The notes under the pieces are model-generated. The model saw nothing but the letters and a program-made list of their open reading frames with translations. It had not been told where the DNA came from and did no database searches. A program made the position numbers and the translations under genes. A DNA stretch of 7,773 bases, from contig JAISML010000250.1 in NCBI GenBank assembly GCA_031276775.1, positions 1 through 7,773 of the forward strand, written 5' to 3'. Source of the DNA: Eubacteriales Family XIII. Incertae Sedis bacterium (GTDB lineage: Bacteria; Bacillota; Clostridia; Peptostreptococcales; Anaerovoracaceae). How positions within the stretch are numbered: the first letter of the stretch is position 1; every line of letters begins with the position of its first letter. This document shows positions 5,613 to 7,773 of this stretch, piece after piece.

Positions 5613-6794
5613 GTGAAACGCATTGCCGTATTCGGCTCGACAGGTTCCATCGGCACACAGGCGCTTTCGATCATCAAGTCGAATCCGCGCAGGCTCAAAC
5701 TGGTCCTGCTGACCTGCCGAAGCCGCATCGACATGCTGCGTCGGCAGATCGAGGCGCTGCGTCCCGAAGCCGTGGCGGTGGAACGGGAAGACGACGCGAT
5801 CGAACTGCGGCGGGAATATCCGGGATTGCGGATTTACTGCGGCAGGGACGGACTGAACGAGGCCGCGCAGACGGTGGAATACGACGTGATGCTCAACGCG
5901 ATCGTCGGCATCGCGGGGTTGGAACCGACGCTTGCGGCCATCGCCGCGGGAGGAACCGGGAAAACCTCCAATCTCGTGATCGCTTTGGCCAACAAGGAGA
6001 CGCTTGTGACGGGAGGGCGGTTTGTCATGTCCGCGGCGGCGGACGCGGGAGTTGCAATCGTTCCCGTGGACAGCGAGCACAGCGCGATATTTCAGTGTTT
6101 GATGGGCAATGATGGGAATGCGATAAAGCGGATCATGCTCACGGCATCGGGCGGACCGTTCAGAGGCTATTCTTTGGAACAGCTGAAATCCGTGACCGTT
6201 GGGGATGCGCTCATTCACCCCAATTGGAAGATGGGGCGCAAGATCACGGTGGATTCGGCGACGATGGTAAACAAGGGGCTGGAGATCATCGAGGCGAAAT
6301 GGCTGTACGGTGTGGAGGCGAGCCGGATTGAAGTGGTGGTACACCCGCAGAGCATTGTCCATTCCCTCGTGGAATACGAGGACGGAGCGGTCATGGCGCA
6401 ATTGGGGTTTCCCGACATGCTTGTGCCGATTTCCTATGCGTTCTCACATCCCGAACGGTGGGCCACGGACGCCCGCAACATCAACCTCATCACACTGCGC
6501 TCCCTGCAATTCGACGAACCGGCGGGGGAAACGCGCAGAAGTCTCGATATGGCGTACAGGGTCATGCGGGAGAGTGAGGAAAGCGGGCGCGACAGCGGCG
6601 CGATCGCGTTGAACGGCGCCAATGAAGTCCTGGTGCAGTTGTTCCTCGACGGAAAAATCACCTTTCTCGATATCATCAATACGCTTGAACGGGTGTTGGA
6701 CCGCCACAATTCAAGAATGGTTAAAGGCATCGGTGATATATTGGAAGCGGACAGGCAGGCGAGGGAAAGCGCTCTGTCATTTGTCGGACGATAG
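5613..6794 (+). CDS. dxr: 1-deoxy-D-xylulose 5-phosphate reductoisomerase
   Basis: Dxr (IspC) rearranges and reduces DXP to MEP with NADPH and a divalent metal, the first committed step of the MEP isoprenoid pathway and the target of fosmidomycin. It is cytoplasmic. The NADPH motif GSTGSIG is at 8-14 and ALANKETLV at 124-132. Metal ligands are Asp153 and Glu155 in VDSEHSAIFQ, and Glu224 in NKGLEIIEAKW. The substrate loop holds TASGGPFR (177-184) and HPNWKMGRKITVDSATM (202-218), followed by HPQSIVHSLVEY (244-255). The 393 aa is in the normal range. The start is GTG, with AAGGAG (5598-5603) 9 nt upstream. Odd: residues 114-122 (GTGKTSNLV) stand where relatives usually have only KT, a net gain of about 7 residues right before the conserved strand leading to NKE. 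Confidence 0.96.
   Translation: MKRIAVFGSTGSIGTQALSIIKSNPRRLKLVLLTCRSRIDMLRRQIEALRPEAVAVEREDDAIELRREYPGLRIYCGRDGLNEAAQTVEYDVMLNAIVGIAGLEPTLAAIAAGGTGKTSNLVIALANKETLVTGGRFVMSAAADAGVAIVPVDSEHSAIFQCLMGNDGNAIKRIMLTASGGPFRGYSLEQLKSVTVGDALIHPNWKMGRKITVDSATMVNKGLEIIEAKWLYGVEASRIEVVVHPQSIVHSLVEYEDGAVMAQLGFPDMLVPISYAFSHPERWATDARNINLITLRSLQFDEPAGETRRSLDMAYRVMRESEESGRDSGAIALNGANEVLVQLFLDGKITFLDIINTLERVLDRHNSRMVKGIGDILEADRQARESALSFVGR
5952..5978 (+). other. Seven-residue insertion in Dxr before the NKE motif
   Basis: The usual family sequence here is close to AAIEAGKTIALANKETLV. This protein reads AAIAAG, then GTGKTSNLV, then IALANKETLV. The codons are in frame and similar in base use to their surroundings, so a sequencing indel is unlikely: a frame error would not restore both flanks. 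AAGGTGKT happens to fit the loose P-loop pattern [AG]x4GK[ST], which I take as chance. The comparison is against remembered family consensus, not a computed alignment. Confidence 0.6.
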
Positions 6795-6866
6795 CGGCAA
6801 AGAGGGCGCGGCGCCGCGTGTCTGTGCGGGGTATCCCGAAATACGCGCCGAACGGAGGGATCGGAA

Positions 6867-7773
6867 TTGTTTATCGTATACGCAATCATCATATTTGCCC
6901 TGCTGATCTTCGTGCATGAGTTCGGCCATTTCATCGCGGCCCGGTCCACAGGCATCAAAGTGAGGGAGTTCGCTTTGGGGATGGGTCCGAAATTCTTTAA
7001 ATTTCAAAAAGGGGAGACACTGTTCTCGTTTCGCGTGTTTCCGATCGGAGGGTTTTGCGCCATGGAAGGAGAGGACGAAGACTCGGAAGATCCGCGCGCT
7101 TTCAACAACAGACCCGTTCCCGCGCGCGCCCTGACCTTGGTCGCCGGTTCGGTGATGAATATCCTCCTCGCGATACTGCTCCTGTCGATCCTCATCTTTG
7201 CGGGCGGGGAACCGAGCGCGCAGATCAGCGAGATCACGGAGGGCAGCCCCGCTGCGGAAGCGGGGATTGCGGAAGGCGATACGGTGTTGTCCATCGACGG
7301 CAAGTCGGTCGAAGATTGGGCGGACGTCAGCCGCATCCTTGCGGGGATCAACCGGGAACTTGATGCGGACGGAGACGCGAATCCGGAGGTGCGCGTCACG
7401 GTGCTGCGTGAAAACGGCGCGGAAGATACGGTCGTCGCCCCGCTGTATCTCGATGAAAACGACGGTGTCATGAAGATCGGCATTTCTCCCGTCATGAAGC
7501 GGGGAGCGGCTTTCGCGTTCAGGTCGGTCGGCTACGGCGCGGAGGCGACCTGGAACATGGCGAAGATGATGTACGGCGTCATAGGCAAGCTGTTTACGGG
7601 GCAGGTCGGCATCAACGAACTTACGGGACCTGTGGGTATCGTCAAGACCGTCGGCGACAGTGCAAAGCTCGGCTTTTCGTATGTGGTGCAATTGGCCGCC
7701 CTCATCAGTTTGAATCTCGGCATCGTCAATCTGTTGCCTTTGCCGGCGCTCGACGGAGGCCGCATTCTCTTTC
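6867..7773 (+). CDS. rseP: RseP-type site-2 zinc metalloprotease, partial at window end
   Basis: RseP/RasP proteins are membrane-embedded M50 proteases that cut transmembrane substrates such as anti-sigma factors and signal-peptide remnants. The first membrane segment (about 3-16) ends in HEFGH (17-21), the zinc site with Glu18 as catalytic base. Then come GMGPK (38-42), FPIGGF (58-63), NNRPVPARA (80-88) and a second hydrophobic segment (about 89-111). A PDZ domain spans about 115-190 (SPAAEAGIAEGDTVLSIDG, 127-145). GPVGI is at 254-258, and the second catalytic motif NLLPLPALDGG (288-298) provides Asp296 as zinc ligand. The start is TTG, with GGAGG (6854-6858) 8 nt upstream. No ATG fits the family N-terminus. 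302 codons are visible. The last membrane segment, perhaps 30-60 residues, lies beyond the window. Confidence 0.94.
   Translation, partial: MFIVYAIIIFALLIFVHEFGHFIAARSTGIKVREFALGMGPKFFKFQKGETLFSFRVFPIGGFCAMEGEDEDSEDPRAFNNRPVPARALTLVAGSVMNILLAILLLSILIFAGGEPSAQISEITEGSPAAEAGIAEGDTVLSIDGKSVEDWADVSRILAGINRELDADGDANPEVRVTVLRENGAEDTVVAPLYLDENDGVMKIGISPVMKRGAAFAFRSVGYGAEATWNMAKMMYGVIGKLFTGQVGINELTGPVGIVKTVGDSAKLGFSYVVQLAALISLNLGIVNLLPLPALDGGRILF

Noticed and set aside
5943..5966. P-loop NTPase motif in Dxr
   Set aside because: The match to [AG]x4GK[ST] is at minimal stringency and lies inside a reductoisomerase fold, with no Walker B partner.
4854..6401. 515-aa minus-strand frame across cdsA and dxr
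   Set aside because: It is antisense to two strongly conserved genes, and its composition is that of a shadow frame.

Overview
This window holds one collinear bacterial block, all on the + strand: rpsB, tsf, pyrH, frr, uppS, cdsA, dxr and the 5' part of rseP. The order is the classic translation, UMP kinase, isoprenoid/phospholipid and site-2 protease cluster. The protein sequences (S2, EF-Ts and CdsA in particular) look like Bacillota of the clostridial type with fairly high GC. I cannot name the genus. TGA is an ordinary stop here: five genes end with it and no conserved core contains it, so the genetic code looks standard.

Layout. Bases 1-259 hold at most the last few codons of an unknown upstream gene, a good sigma-A-type promoter (86-114) and a leader of about 139 nt that can fold. 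Next come rpsB (260-1288), with an unusually long acidic, Ala-rich C-terminal tail, and tsf (1412-2326). Between tsf and pyrH lie a promoter and a GC-rich terminator-like hairpin that overlap each other. pyrH (2433-3146) is followed by a 264-bp gap filled mainly by a tandem array with a 7-bp period, which runs up to the Shine-Dalgarno (SD) sequence of frr (3411-3974). From frr onward the genes are tight: frr and uppS overlap by 4 bp, uppS and cdsA are 4 bp apart, cdsA and dxr 48 bp, dxr and rseP 72 bp. rseP runs off the window end after its second catalytic motif.

How the genes work together. S2, EF-Ts and RRF serve initiation, elongation and recycling of translation. UMP kinase feeds UTP and CTP synthesis, and CTP is a CdsA substrate. 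Dxr makes MEP, the committed precursor of isoprenoids, and UppS turns isoprenoid units into the lipid carrier for cell-wall synthesis. CdsA makes CDP-diacylglycerol for phospholipids. RseP is a membrane protease linked to envelope control. The block therefore couples growth rate, translation and envelope synthesis.

I found no mobile element, CRISPR array, tRNA or rRNA, and no wholly new gene system. The features most worth a second look are the heptamer array before frr, the S2 tail with its in-frame link to tsf, the overlapping promoter and terminator before pyrH, and a 7-residue insertion in Dxr beside the conserved NKE motif.
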